A stretch of 17,991 bases of DNA from Lachnospiraceae bacterium UBA7205 (GCA_002490665.1 DKUL01000079.1:33967-51957), one strand, 5' to 3'. Shown: positions 1 through 8,199, counted from the stretch's first letter. The notes: generated by a model not told the origin, from the letters alone. Numbers and translations are program-made.

Positions 1-103
1 CCACGAAGTGGTTTTGCATGGCTTGATGCTTGTAACAGGAAGCCGAAGGCTGAACTGTTACCTGTAATGTGGATGCTGCCGTTTTTTGTAGGAGCCATTG
101 ATT

Positions 104-1309
104 ATGAAATTAACAATCGTATCAAATTATATCAATCATCACCAGATACCCATGGCAAATGCGCTGTACCAGAAGCTCGGCGCGGACTTTGCGTTTATAC
201 AGACCTCCCCGATGGAGGAGGACAGGGTAAGGATGGGATGGGGAAATGAAGTCCGCTCGATTCCATATCTTAAATTGTACTACGAGGAATGTGAGCGTTG
301 TGCCCGCCTCATCATGGACAGCGATATCGTGGTGTTTGGCGGGGTGGAGGATGAGGGCTACATCAAGCCAAGGCTGAATGCGGGAAAAATTGTCATCCGT
401 GCCAGCGAGCGGCTTTACCGCGAGGGGCAGTGGAAGTCTGTTTCGCCGCGCGGCAGGAAGAAAAAATATGAAGACCATACACGCTATGCGGATGCACCGG
501 TGTACCTGCTCTGCCATGGCGCCTATGTCGCCTCGGATTTTGCGCTCGTACACGCATATCCGGACAAGAAATTTGTGTGGGGGTATTTTCCGGCAGTCAA
601 TACCTATAACCTTGATACCCTGTTTTTCCGCAAGCTGCACTATGACCAGAATGGCACGCCGGAGGTGCGGATTCTGTGGGCAGGCCGGTTTCTGAAGCTC
701 AAGCATCCGGAGTATGCCATAAAGGTGGCAAAATATCTGAAGCAGCAGGGGATTTCGTTTCATCTGCACATGGTAGGCGGCGGGGAGCTGGAAGAACAGC
801 TCAAGGCGTCCGTGACAAGCTCCGGTCTGGAGCGCCAGGTTACGTTCCATGGATTCCAGCCGCCCCAGAATGTGCGCCGTTTTATGGAGGAATCGGACAT
901 TTTTCTGTTCACAAGCAATTACCTGGAAGGATGGGGGGCAGTGCTCAACGAGTCGATGAACAGCGCCTGCGCGGTTGTCGCCGGACATGGCATCGGGGCG
1001 GTTCCGTTTCTGATAAAGCATGGACAGAACGGGCTGGTCTACAAAAATGGGAATTTCAGGGAGTTCCGGGAGCAGGTGCTGATGCTGTGCAAGGACAGCG
1101 GACTGCGGAAACGACTTGGGACAAACGCATACCGGACGATGGCGGGCGAGTGGAACCCGCAGGAAGCGGCAGACCGCCTCCACCGCTTCTGCGAGGGACT
1201 GCTGGCGGGAAAAGTGGAGCCGGAAACGCAAGGACCCTTAAGCCCGGCACCGCTGATTGCGCCAAGGGAGGGGTACGCGTACACCAGGATGCATGCGCAC
1301 GACAGATGA
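104..1309 (+). CDS. GT4-family glycosyltransferase
   Basis: Retaining GT-B glycosyltransferase that would transfer a sugar from a nucleotide-sugar donor during surface polysaccharide or glycolipid synthesis at the inner face of the membrane. The C-terminal Rossmann half is typical of GT4: an entry strand RILWAGRFLKLKHP (about 189-202), then MVGGGELEEQL (223-233), a VTFHGF turn (246-251) and the E-x7-E donor-site motif from E275 to E283 (EGWGAVLNE). The N-terminal acceptor half (1-180) is divergent. The reading frame is open from a TTG at 98, but ATG 104 is preferred: it has TAGGAG at 88-93 upstream and gives the expected N-terminal strand MKLTIVSNY. A second glycosyltransferase follows after 45 bases, so the pair is probably one operon. 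Donor and acceptor cannot be read from sequence. A long antisense frame over this gene is a composition effect. Confidence 0.9.
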   Translation: MKLTIVSNYINHHQIPMANALYQKLGADFAFIQTSPMEEDRVRMGWGNEVRSIPYLKLYYEECERCARLIMDSDIVVFGGVEDEGYIKPRLNAGKIVIRASERLYREGQWKSVSPRGRKKKYEDHTRYADAPVYLLCHGAYVASDFALVHAYPDKKFVWGYFPAVNTYNLDTLFFRKLHYDQNGTPEVRILWAGRFLKLKHPEYAIKVAKYLKQQGISFHLHMVGGGELEEQLKASVTSSGLERQVTFHGFQPPQNVRRFMEESDIFLFTSNYLEGWGAVLNESMNSACAVVAGHGIGAVPFLIKHGQNGLVYKNGNFREFREQVLMLCKDSGLRKRLGTNAYRTMAGEWNPQEAADRLHRFCEGLLAGKVEPETQGPLSPAPLIAPREGYAYTRMHAHDR

Positions 1310-1354
1310 ATGCTGCCGTGTGTATCGCGCCAAGCGGAGGAATAGGATTTCAAC

Positions 1355-2485
1355 ATGAAGAAACGGGAAAAGAAAACAAAGAGCAGGCTGTATGTCTGCC
1401 ATACGTTTTACCACGTATATGTAGCTATTTTAAAGGAAATGAAGCTGGCAAGAAACATGCCTGCCGGGGCATATCAAAAGGCGGATATCGCGCTGAGCGC
1501 CATCTCCACGGATTTTGAAAACCTGGGGGACAGGCTTACAAAGACGGCAATTTTTGACACGGTGATTGCGCTGGATGAGAAGCGGGAGGATTTTTTCCCT
1601 GAGCTTGCAAAATACAGGAAAAATTACAGCAGTATTCTAAAGCATATGGTGAACCGCATGATTTTTACGAAGAAGTTAGCAAAATGCGAGATTCCCTATA
1701 TGCGGGTGATTGACTTTGCGGCATATGGGGATATCTATGTGTTCTGTGACAGTGACCCGGTAGGGTATTACCTGAACTACAGGCATATTTATTACCATGC
1801 GGTTGAGGATGGGCTGGACTGCCTGAAGAACCTGGATGATGCCTACGTCGCCAACCAGGGGCACTTCCGGTTAAAGACGTGGTTTTCGCGCCATAACCTG
1901 ATATTTATCATGAATGGATGGGGCAAGTACTGCATTGATATGGAAATCAATGACAGAAGCGTCGTGCCAACAGACTGCCCGCGTTTTGTGGAGGAGCCGC
2001 GCAAGCCGCTTGAAAAGGCGCTGACACCGGAGCAGAAAAAGCTGGTGATAAAGGCGTTCGTTGACGATGCGGACAGTCTGATGGAGCAGCTGAAGCCTTC
2101 CTGTGAGGGGGAGGAATTTGCCTGTTTTCTGACGGAGCCGCACCCGGTTGACGTGGAGGCGCGCAAGAGGGTCTGCCTTGACGTGATTGAGAAGTACTGC
2201 AAGGGGTACCGGGTGCTGATAAAGCCGCATCCGCGTGACCTGATAGATTACACGGCGCTCTGCCCGGACGCGGTGGTGCTCCGGGGGCGTTTTCCGGTGG
2301 AGGTGCTCAATTTCTTCGAGGGACTCCATATCAAAAAGGCGGTTTCCATCGTAACCACGGCACTGAACAATATGGACTTTGTGGATGAAAAATTAAATCT
2401 CGGCGCATCGTTCTGGGATGCCTATGAGGAGCCGGAAAAGCACGCGTACAATAAGAAGGCGGGGCTTGGGATGGCGGATAAATAA
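1355..2485 (+). CDS. GT52/sialyltransferase-like glycosyltransferase
   Basis: Probable GT-B glycosyltransferase of the bacterial sialyltransferase-like superfamily (GT52 and relatives), 376 aa. What is seen: an N-terminal YVCHTFYHVYVAIL strand-helix (13-26) like the opening of GT52 proteins, an EDG triplet at 151-153 matching the D/E-D/E-G motif, and a KPHPRD segment at 290-295 matching the HP motif. Both motifs are conserved across GT38, GT52 and GT80 sialyltransferases. Near the C-terminus VSIVTTALNNM resembles the small-residue CMP-binding loop. Whether the donor is CMP-sialic acid or another sugar nucleotide is unknown; many clostridial members are unassigned. An AGGA at 1344-1347 lies 7 bases before the ATG. 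It sits 45 bases after the GT4 gene, and a terminator follows at 2530-2570, marking the end of the cluster. Confidence 0.75.
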   Translation: MKKREKKTKSRLYVCHTFYHVYVAILKEMKLARNMPAGAYQKADIALSAISTDFENLGDRLTKTAIFDTVIALDEKREDFFPELAKYRKNYSSILKHMVNRMIFTKKLAKCEIPYMRVIDFAAYGDIYVFCDSDPVGYYLNYRHIYYHAVEDGLDCLKNLDDAYVANQGHFRLKTWFSRHNLIFIMNGWGKYCIDMEINDRSVVPTDCPRFVEEPRKPLEKALTPEQKKLVIKAFVDDADSLMEQLKPSCEGEEFACFLTEPHPVDVEARKRVCLDVIEKYCKGYRVLIKPHPRDLIDYTALCPDAVVLRGRFPVEVLNFFEGLHIKKAVSIVTTALNNMDFVDEKLNLGASFWDAYEEPEKHAYNKKAGLGMADK

Positions 2486-2529
2486 AACTGTGGCAAAGAT
2501 ACTTGAATCGACTTCTGCTAAAAGCAGTC

Positions 2530-2570
2530 AGCCGTCACTATTGGTGGTAGTGGCGGCTATTTCTTTCCCC
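2530..2570 (+). terminator. Rho-independent terminator after the glycosyltransferases
   Basis: An 11-bp stem with one G-U pair (AGCCGTCACTA at 2530-2540 against TAGTGGCGGCT at 2548-2558) has a 7-base loop and is followed by a pyrimidine-rich ATTTCTTTCCCC. A smaller CTGCT/AGCAG hairpin lies just upstream. Placed 45 bases after the stop codon of the second glycosyltransferase, it separates that cluster from the AAA+ gene. Confidence 0.75.
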
Positions 2571-2666
2571 TTAAAGATTGCATGATACAAGTTTATAAGG
2601 GCAACAATGAATATTCCGGTCTGAATGAGTTTTGAGTATGTAATCACTGTTATCGCCCTCTTGGTA

Positions 2667-2699
2667 AATATTGCGCAATTTTGCGCAGATTTGTATGAT
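2667..2699 (+). promoter_or_regulatory. Sigma-A promoter with overlapping palindromic operator candidate
   Basis: A -35 box TTGCGC (2671-2676) and a -10 box TATGAT (2694-2699) are separated by exactly 17 bases. The -35 lies inside AATATTGCGCAATT (2667-2680), whose core ATTGCGCAAT is a perfect 10-bp palindrome; a second TTGCGCA follows at 2681-2687. A near-identical 14-mer occurs upstream of the gene at 8234, so this looks like a repressor or activator site covering the promoter. The WYL regulator encoded at 6860-8032 is the obvious candidate binder; that is inference. Confidence 0.65.
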
Positions 2700-2758
2700 A
2701 TTGTATTTTTAAGGAAAAAGAAAACAAGATATGGAAAGCTTTTAGAGGAGGTAATGTT

Positions 2759-4762
2759 ATGGCAAAAAAATTATCTTTATTAAAACCAGAGTTAAAGCAA
2801 AAATATCTGAGAAATGCAGTATCAGAACAGGTAGAATATATCGACGTGCCAGGAAACATCGGAATTGATGCACTACAATCAGATATTAAAAATGGCGCTG
2901 TGCATATGAAAGAGCTTGAACAGCTGATTACAAAGAAAAAAGAACCGAAATATATTATCATTAATGCTGAAAATGAGGAGCAGGGATATATGGCAGTCAG
3001 TTATATGGCAGCATGCTTTGCCCGAAAACATCATCTGATTGAAAAGGAAGAAGATTTAGGAGAAGTGAAGGAGGTATCGGACACGGAGGAAGACGAAAAA
3101 ACGGAGTATATCGAATTACCAGAGGATGAGGATAATTGGGAGGAAGAATGCTGGCAGGAGACAGCATATCGCGTTCCGGTGATAAGCGTGGTAGAGCTGA
3201 TGACTGAATTCAATAAAAACAGGGATCCGTTTTCTCCATTTACTTCCGGAAATTACATGATTGGTGCCGAGGGGAAACATTTGAGGCACGAACCATATTG
3301 GTTTCAATGCAGAAGAGAGGCAGTATGTATCAATATGAAAGAATCATTATCATCTAATATGCATGTTGGATTTGGAATGGATAACACAGATACTTATATG
3401 GATGGACTAAAATTTTTTTCTAAAAATGATAAAGTTTACATTATCAATGTACAACGGCGGACATATTTCGAACCGATTGAAGATGAAGAATATGAAAGTG
3501 AAACGGAACAGTATATAGAAGCCTATCCTTTAAAAAACCAGATATTATTGGCTTTCTCTGCCGACGAGGCAACGGTATGTCTGAAAAAAGAGTCAGAAAA
3601 GAAGCATTATTTTGCAAACATTTTATGGTCGTGGTTTAACAGGTATGGTATGAAAGTGAAAAAAGGATTTAAATATGAGCCGATAATCAATATCATTATG
3701 GCAATGGAGAACAGTAACATCTGTAATATGATAGAAAAAGTATTACAGTATGCAATCAAGGATAAGGACACAGTAGAAGGACTCGAGCTGACCAATGCGG
3801 ATTTTGCTTTTATCGATCGTTTCGTAACAAGCTATGGCGGAAAGAAGGGCAAATCAGAAAAATATGCAAAATCCGCAAGGGAGCAGCTTGAGCAGGAGCT
3901 GATTGGCATGGACACGATAAAACAGCAGGTAATGGATGTCGTAAATGTCATGAAATTCAACAAAATCAGAGAAAGCATGGGAATAAGGGGCGCGCAGTAC
4001 CACAACGTGCATCTGATGCTGGGAGCTCCAGGTACGGCAAAAACCACCGTGGCAAAGCTTATGGGAGAAATCATGATGGAAGAGAAGCTGCTGCCATACA
4101 ATCGGTTTTCCTGCATTAATGGCGCCGAATTAAAGGGAATGTATGTAGGACATTCCGCACCTAAGGTCAAAAGCCTGTTTGATAACAATGACATCATTGT
4201 CATTGACGAGGCATACTCCATTGTCGACATGAGGGGCGAGACGGATTCCTTCAGCAATGAAGCAATTGCGCAGCTGGTCATCGAGCTGGAAAATCACGCA
4301 ACGGACAAGCTGGTCATCTTTGCAGGTTATGGCGGACAAAATGTCGGTGAACGCAATAACCGCATGAAGCCGTTCCTTGACGCAAATCCGGGAATCAAGA
4401 GTCGTATCAATTCGACATTTTATTTCGAGTCGTATCAGGCGGACGAAATGGTAGGAATTTTTGGGAAACTTGCCCAAAATGAGCATTATCAAATAGAAGA
4501 GGGCGCCGAACATGACTTGTGGCAATACTTTGAAAGCCGTAGAATGGATAATAATTTTGGCAACGGAAGGGAAGCAAGAAGCCTTTTGGAAGGAAGTCTT
4601 TTGGAAATGTCCAAGCGCGTGCTGGAGCAGAAGGGAAAAGGGAAGCTTACGAAGACAGATGTCAGGTTTATTCATGCAGAGGATATCAGAAAAGCGATTA
4701 GCAGGGCACGCATGGCAAACGAGATACAGGGCGGAAGGGGAGTAAAACAGATAGGATTTTAA
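2759..4762 (+). CDS. CbxX/CfxQ-type AAA+ ATPase with unknown N-terminal half
   Basis: Large ATPase of 667 aa. The AAA+ domain is C-terminal (about 375-650): Walker A GAPGTAKT (422-429), Walker B IIVIDEA (479-485, D483/E484), a sensor-1 region around LVIFAGYGG, and an arginine-bearing NPGIKSRI (R549), an order typical of the CbxX/CfxQ/SpoVK group. Members of this family remodel protein complexes as hexamers. The first 370 residues are not recognised; they include a strongly acidic stretch (about 95-130) rich in E and D and no predicted membrane segment. GGAGG at 2747-2751 lies 7 bases before the ATG. It begins the AT-rich cluster and has its own promoter. AAA+ proteins of this type occur in accessory and defence loci, but no partner here identifies the substrate. 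Confidence 0.85.
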   Translation: MAKKLSLLKPELKQKYLRNAVSEQVEYIDVPGNIGIDALQSDIKNGAVHMKELEQLITKKKEPKYIIINAENEEQGYMAVSYMAACFARKHHLIEKEEDLGEVKEVSDTEEDEKTEYIELPEDEDNWEEECWQETAYRVPVISVVELMTEFNKNRDPFSPFTSGNYMIGAEGKHLRHEPYWFQCRREAVCINMKESLSSNMHVGFGMDNTDTYMDGLKFFSKNDKVYIINVQRRTYFEPIEDEEYESETEQYIEAYPLKNQILLAFSADEATVCLKKESEKKHYFANILWSWFNRYGMKVKKGFKYEPIINIIMAMENSNICNMIEKVLQYAIKDKDTVEGLELTNADFAFIDRFVTSYGGKKGKSEKYAKSAREQLEQELIGMDTIKQQVMDVVNVMKFNKIRESMGIRGAQYHNVHLMLGAPGTAKTTVAKLMGEIMMEEKLLPYNRFSCINGAELKGMYVGHSAPKVKSLFDNNDIIVIDEAYSIVDMRGETDSFSNEAIAQLVIELENHATDKLVIFAGYGGQNVGERNNRMKPFLDANPGIKSRINSTFYFESYQADEMVGIFGKLAQNEHYQIEEGAEHDLWQYFESRRMDNNFGNGREARSLLEGSLLEMSKRVLEQKGKGKLTKTDVRFIHAEDIRKAISRARMANEIQGGRGVKQIGF

Positions 4763-4794
4763 GCATTTTAGAAAATGCAGGCAAAGCGGAGCGC

Positions 4795-4823
4795 TTGACG
4801 CGATTTGTTGCATATGCTATAAT
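4795..4823 (+). promoter_or_regulatory. Strong sigma-A promoter with extended -10
   Basis: TTGACG (4795-4800), a 17-base spacer and TATAAT (4818-4823) preceded by TGC, giving an extended -10. An 8-bp palindrome GCATATGC (4810-4817) overlaps the end of the spacer and could be a binding site. Transcription would start near 4830 and run into the 26-codon ORF at 4907 and the terminator at 4997-5050. Confidence 0.85.
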
Positions 4824-4906
4824 ATCCGTAATTGTTTTGGTATATTTTTATACGATTTTAACGAATAAACCTGTGATATTTTACAAAAGAGAAAGGCGTG
4901 GAGAAG

Positions 4907-4984
4907 ATGTTATTTCAATTAATAAACAGAAAATTTGTTCAGAGTGAATTACTGCTCCTGGCTGTTCTTAGAGAATCAGAATAA
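4907..4984 (+). CDS. Possible 25-aa leader or small peptide
   Basis: Short frame starting MLFQLINRKF and ending LRESE, with a GGAG at 4900-4903 just upstream and AAAGG a little earlier. It lies between a strong promoter (4795-4823) and a terminator hairpin that begins 12 bases after its stop codon. That arrangement is what a leader peptide controlling attenuation of the next gene (5078) would show, but it also fits a small independent transcript. There is no run of one regulatory codon apart from a short leucine cluster (LLLLAVL). The peptide could equally be non-functional. Confidence 0.4.
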   Translation: MLFQLINRKFVQSELLLLAVLRESE

Positions 4985-4996
4985 ATGAAAATATGG

Positions 4997-5050
4997 AATC
5001 AGGGTATCTGTATATCGCAGTCTGCGTTATAAAATGATATCCTGATTTTT
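4997..5050 (+). terminator. Nested-hairpin terminator or attenuator before the 5078 gene
   Basis: Outer stem AATCAGGGTATC (4997-5008) pairs with GATATCCTGATT (5036-5047), 12 bp with one G-U pair; an inner hairpin CGCAG/CTGCG (5016-5020, 5022-5026) sits in the loop. A run of T (5046-5050) ends it, so the form is that of an intrinsic terminator. It is 28 bases before the start codon of the next gene, so transcripts from 4795-4823 must read through it to express that gene. Confidence 0.75.
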
Positions 5051-5077
5051 GTGATATAATGAATTGGAGATGAGAAA

Positions 5078-6655
5078 ATGAATGAAAATTTTGTAGAACG
5101 AGAAGAGTTTTTTGGTTTTCATAGTGAGTATTATATATATCCTGAATGGTGGAAGGGAGAATCCTGCTCCTTTGTTGAAACGATGAAAGGGTATACTACG
5201 TTTTCTGAATATAAGAATGATATTTATTATTTATGTAATTATGGAAAAACAGTTGTTCAATTTAATCCTGCCAAACAGACAGCACATGCGATTAAGATGG
5301 AGAATAAGGAGGACTATTGCTTCCTTGCCGTCAATTGTCATGGATATTTTTTATATAATGAACAGTCAGTGACGTTGTATGGATTTGACGGTGAAAAAAA
5401 ATATACACATAAGTTTCAAAAGAAGAAACCAGAGTGTATTTATATCTATGATTCAAAGGTATTTTATTCAGATACAAAGGGAACGCATTCCGCAATCCTT
5501 TGCGTAGATATGTTGACAAAAGAAGTTCGGACAATTTGGAGCATGGATAAAGGGGACACGGTATTTGACCGTGGGCTGCGTGATATGTACGTGCATAAAT
5601 ATGGCGAAGAATTACCGTTTTTTCCCAATCCATCTAACGTTGGTATGTCATGCAGATTTCTCTATGCAAATGCAGGACGGATTATAGCAGGTTATGTAAG
5701 ATGTAAGGGTTCCAACACGGTTTCTTATATTTTAAATATTGACATCAGAACACAGAAAAGGAGTATAATAGATTGCTTTGCGTTTGCGGATCGTTATCAT
5801 CGGCCGTTAATGAATGACAAATTTGTTTTCTCATTCAATATGCAAAATGATACTGTTTGGGAAAAATTCAATGAAGGTGGCGGAGGACAAATTAATCTTG
5901 CTTGCAAAAAAATTTCAGAAAATTTAGAAAATATGAGACAGGAGCATTTAAAAAATTTCCTTAAAGCCCCGGATGGTGGCAGTCGTTACTACTATTATTT
6001 TGATGGCAGCAGTGCATATGCAGTTGGGTCTTTCGACACAATTCGGTTATCCTTTGATGGTGAAAAGTACAAATTTTCGCATCCGTCCACCTATCAGACA
6101 GATTACTTTTGGAGTTTTGGAGATATTTATATCGTTCCGGATTCAAATAAAATCTGTTTTTATAACACATCAGGGAAGGAAGTATATTCTGTAAATAATG
6201 GGTGGCAGCTTAAAGAGCTGATAGAGAGTGCAAAACCATTACAACCAAATAAACCACGGCCAAGTGCCATGCAAAACCATCAGACAACAGAAAAGCAAGT
6301 GTTGCAGAATAGGGAGGCTGACATAATGCCGACCGTAGAAAAAGAATGTGAGTCTTTTGACAGCAGCGCGGCAGTGGTTATTTTTGGGGAGGCCATCAAT
6401 GAGAAAAACGCAGCGGACGCTTATGTGCAAGTCATCCGGCGTATTCTGGAACGTTATCCAAGTCTGGTTGGCGAGTGGGAAGCAGGAATTACATACGATG
6501 CGAACAGATATACAGGTTCCCATAAGACGATACAGCTCGATGGCATGACTGTGTATATTAACACCGGCAATAATACGAACGTAAAGCGGAAAAACCTTCA
6601 AAAACTTTTGCAAATGGCGGGAGTACCGGCAGATCAGGTGCGCTTTTATGAATAA
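5078..6655 (+). CDS. Unknown protein: beta-rich body plus C-terminal repeat-type module
   Basis: 525 aa, family not recognised. Residues 1-390 are rich in aromatic and beta-strand segments that recur at intervals (YLCNYGKTVVQFN, YFLYNEQSVTLYGFDG, IYDSKVFYSDTKG, IYIVPDSNKICFYN), which suggests a beta-propeller-like body; this is a fold guess. A Pro/Gln-rich linker (about 390-430) leads to a separate module (431-525) with the pattern aYvqvirrilerYP...YINTGNN...LQKLLQMAGV. That module resembles the two repeats at the end of the TIR protein in the neighbouring operon. There is no signal peptide or membrane segment. GGAG lies shortly before ATG 5078. The gene is bracketed by two similar nested hairpins. 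Confidence 0.8.
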   Translation: MNENFVEREEFFGFHSEYYIYPEWWKGESCSFVETMKGYTTFSEYKNDIYYLCNYGKTVVQFNPAKQTAHAIKMENKEDYCFLAVNCHGYFLYNEQSVTLYGFDGEKKYTHKFQKKKPECIYIYDSKVFYSDTKGTHSAILCVDMLTKEVRTIWSMDKGDTVFDRGLRDMYVHKYGEELPFFPNPSNVGMSCRFLYANAGRIIAGYVRCKGSNTVSYILNIDIRTQKRSIIDCFAFADRYHRPLMNDKFVFSFNMQNDTVWEKFNEGGGGQINLACKKISENLENMRQEHLKNFLKAPDGGSRYYYYFDGSSAYAVGSFDTIRLSFDGEKYKFSHPSTYQTDYFWSFGDIYIVPDSNKICFYNTSGKEVYSVNNGWQLKELIESAKPLQPNKPRPSAMQNHQTTEKQVLQNREADIMPTVEKECESFDSSAAVVIFGEAINEKNAADAYVQVIRRILERYPSLVGEWEAGITYDANRYTGSHKTIQLDGMTVYINTGNNTNVKRKNLQKLLQMAGVPADQVRFYE

Positions 6656-6659
6656 ATTG

Positions 6660-6678
6660 AAAACCATATCGGTTTTTT
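6660..6678 (+). terminator. Small terminator-like hairpin
   Basis: AAAACC (6660-6665), a 5-base loop and GGTTTT (6671-6676) with two more T, starting 5 bases after the stop codon of the 5078-6655 gene. The stem is AT-rich and weak, so it may act together with the stronger hairpin at 6757-6799. Confidence 0.45.
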
Positions 6679-6756
6679 ATGCACACGGACGCAGAAAAGA
6701 TATATGCTGCGAAAGCTGTCTGTGTTCGTAGTAAATGTTATTGTGGAAGCGGTAAT

Positions 6757-6799
6757 GCGGATATCTATGTTGCTATGCGCAATATGATATCCGCTTTTT
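6757..6799 (+). terminator. Nested-hairpin terminator between the unknown protein and the WYL gene
   Basis: A perfect 9-bp stem, GCGGATATC (6757-6765) with GATATCCGC (6786-6794), encloses a small TTGC/GCAA inner hairpin (6770-6773, 6779-6782) and is followed by five T. Layout and part of the sequence match the hairpin at 4997-5050. It would terminate transcripts of the upstream gene or limit read-through into the WYL regulator. Confidence 0.75.
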
Positions 6800-6859
6800 C
6801 GTGTATTTCCAAGGAATTTGGAAGCAGCCAGCGGAAAAACGATATAGGGAAGCGGGGAA

Positions 6860-8032
6860 ATGGATATGAGTGAAAATGACAAAAAAAAGAAGCCGGAAAA
6901 TGCAAGATGGAATTTATTGCTGATATTGAATGTCCTTAAAAAATATACAAGTGATGAACAGCCAATGTCAGCAAGTGATATTTGCAGGAAAGTGAATCAG
7001 GAGTTTGCAGGGCTCGCTGACGAGGAAGACGCAAAGGTCATCAGTGCAGATACGGTGAAAAGAACCTTGGATGCGCTTGTTTACGATTTTTTTGGAAAAA
7101 GACAGATTCTTGACTTTGAGGTTCACTGTGTGATGAAGACAAAGGACGGCTATACGGAATATGACTATGAGCAGGCAAAAGGATATAAAAAATTCTACTA
7201 TTATGAAGGGGAATTTTCGACATCGGAGATTAGAACACTGATCGATGTCATAGAGACACACAGCTATTTCAGTGATGAGGATGTCTGCGGGATCGTGGAA
7301 AAGCTGATTCATCTAAGACCATGTACATACAGGGGCAGGCAGTATCATGACAGTGCAAGGGAAAACAGGGATGAAGACTCCCTGCTTTTGATGAATATTG
7401 AGTATTTAGGTGAAATTATTGAAAACCAAAATCGTGCACGGATAGAATACTGTTATTATAACGAGGAGAAGAAGCTTGTAACAAGACCGGGTTATCCCAA
7501 AGAGGTGGAACCCCTGACGCTGATGTGGGGCAACGGTTATTATTATATGCTGGCATATAATGAGAAATATGGCAGCATTGTCAATTACAGAGTGGACAGG
7601 ATACGGGACATCCAGGAAATGAAGGCTGATAAGAAAAACAAGGAAATAATGTCTGTCAGGGAATCGTTTAATCCGGTACAGTACCGCATGGAGCATCCTG
7701 TCATGTACGCAGGAAAAAAAGAGCATTTTGTCCTGTTATGCAGGGATACCGGAAAAAATTATGTGGTCAATATGATTATGGACGTGTTTGGTAAAAACGT
7801 AAAAATATCGAGGGCGCCAGAGAAACTGATTCAGGATTTCCTGGGACACGACAAAGCATATTATGACGATCAGGGGATAAAATGGCTGAAGGTATCGTTC
7901 GAGTCAGCGCCCGGGGGTGTGGAACTATGGGCAACGCAGTACTGCACGGACTGCATTGTTGTCCAACCGGACGAATCAAGGCAGAGAGTCATAAATCGTT
8001 TGAAAGAAGGGACGCAAAACTACAGAATATAA
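6860..8032 (+). CDS. WYL-domain transcriptional regulator
   Basis: 390 aa. Order of parts: a winged-helix-like N-terminus (about 14-85; ILNVLKKYT ... SASDICRKVN ... SADTVKRTLDAL), a middle region, a WYL domain (about 190-255) with RIEYCYYNEEKK, the EPLTLMWGNGYYYMLAY core (the WYL triplet is replaced by YYY) and an NYRVDRI end, and a WCX-type C-terminal extension (280-388). WYL proteins are ligand-sensing regulators that often control defence genes, and some bind nucleic acid or nucleotides. A second ATG at 6866 is possible because the purine-rich GCGGGG at 6852-6857 is better spaced for it; no strong Shine-Dalgarno decides the start. The likely target is the shared 14-bp motif at 2667-2680 and 8052-8065 (inference). 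Confidence 0.9.
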   Translation: MDMSENDKKKKPENARWNLLLILNVLKKYTSDEQPMSASDICRKVNQEFAGLADEEDAKVISADTVKRTLDALVYDFFGKRQILDFEVHCVMKTKDGYTEYDYEQAKGYKKFYYYEGEFSTSEIRTLIDVIETHSYFSDEDVCGIVEKLIHLRPCTYRGRQYHDSARENRDEDSLLLMNIEYLGEIIENQNRARIEYCYYNEEKKLVTRPGYPKEVEPLTLMWGNGYYYMLAYNEKYGSIVNYRVDRIRDIQEMKADKKNKEIMSVRESFNPVQYRMEHPVMYAGKKEHFVLLCRDTGKNYVVNMIMDVFGKNVKISRAPEKLIQDFLGHDKAYYDDQGIKWLKVSFESAPGGVELWATQYCTDCIVVQPDESRQRVINRLKEGTQNYRI

Positions 8033-8051
8033 AAAATCATATCTATTAAGC

Positions 8052-8082
8052 AATATTGCACAATTACACATGCTATGATAAT
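8052..8082 (+). promoter_or_regulatory. Promoter region with second copy of the 14-bp near-palindrome
   Basis: AATATTGCACAATT (8052-8065) differs by one base from the motif at 2667-2680. It is followed by TGCTATGAT (8071-8079), an extended -10 for sigma-A, which overlaps a second palindrome ATGATAATCAT (8075-8085). A further AATATTGCA lies at 8094-8102. The arrangement suggests that the 8234 gene is controlled by the same regulator as the AAA+ gene. The -35 spacing is poor, so the promoter call rests on the extended -10. Confidence 0.5.
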
Positions 8083-8116
8083 CATGTAAACAAAATATTG
8101 CAGTCCTGAAACAGGC

Positions 8117-8145
8117 AAAATCAACAGTTTCAGGAGACAGGAGGA
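8117..8145 (+). repeat. Direct repeat, copy 1 (leader with ribosome binding site)
   Basis: A 29-base segment ending in CAGGAGGA is repeated 83 bases downstream at 8200-8228 with 26 of 29 positions identical. This copy carries an AGGAGG at 8139-8144 that serves ATG 8148 (a 4-codon frame MRLC) or ATG 8156, which is in frame with the downstream gene. Confidence 0.75.
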
Positions 8146-8199
8146 CGATGCGATTATGTTGAGTGACATGTATTTTGATGAGTCAGCCATGCAGCCGGT

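Noticed and set aside
1..67. Possible 3' end of an upstream gene (frame ending at TAA 65-67)
   Set aside because: Too short to recognise, and another frame is also open from base 1; the choice cannot be supported.
122..1231. Long minus-strand open frame (369 codons) opposite the GT4 gene
   Set aside because: It is a shadow of the GC-richer glycosyltransferase gene; no ribosome binding site, no recognisable domain, and the plus strand has clear GT4 motifs.
4130..4813. Minus-strand frame of 227 codons over the end of the AAA+ gene
   Set aside because: It overlaps the conserved AAA+ coding region and the strong promoter at 4795-4823 and its translation is low-quality.
5055..5060. Separate promoter (TGATATAAT) immediately before the 5078 gene
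   Set aside because: Transcription would start within the ribosome binding site and there is no -35 box; the TATAAT is probably chance.
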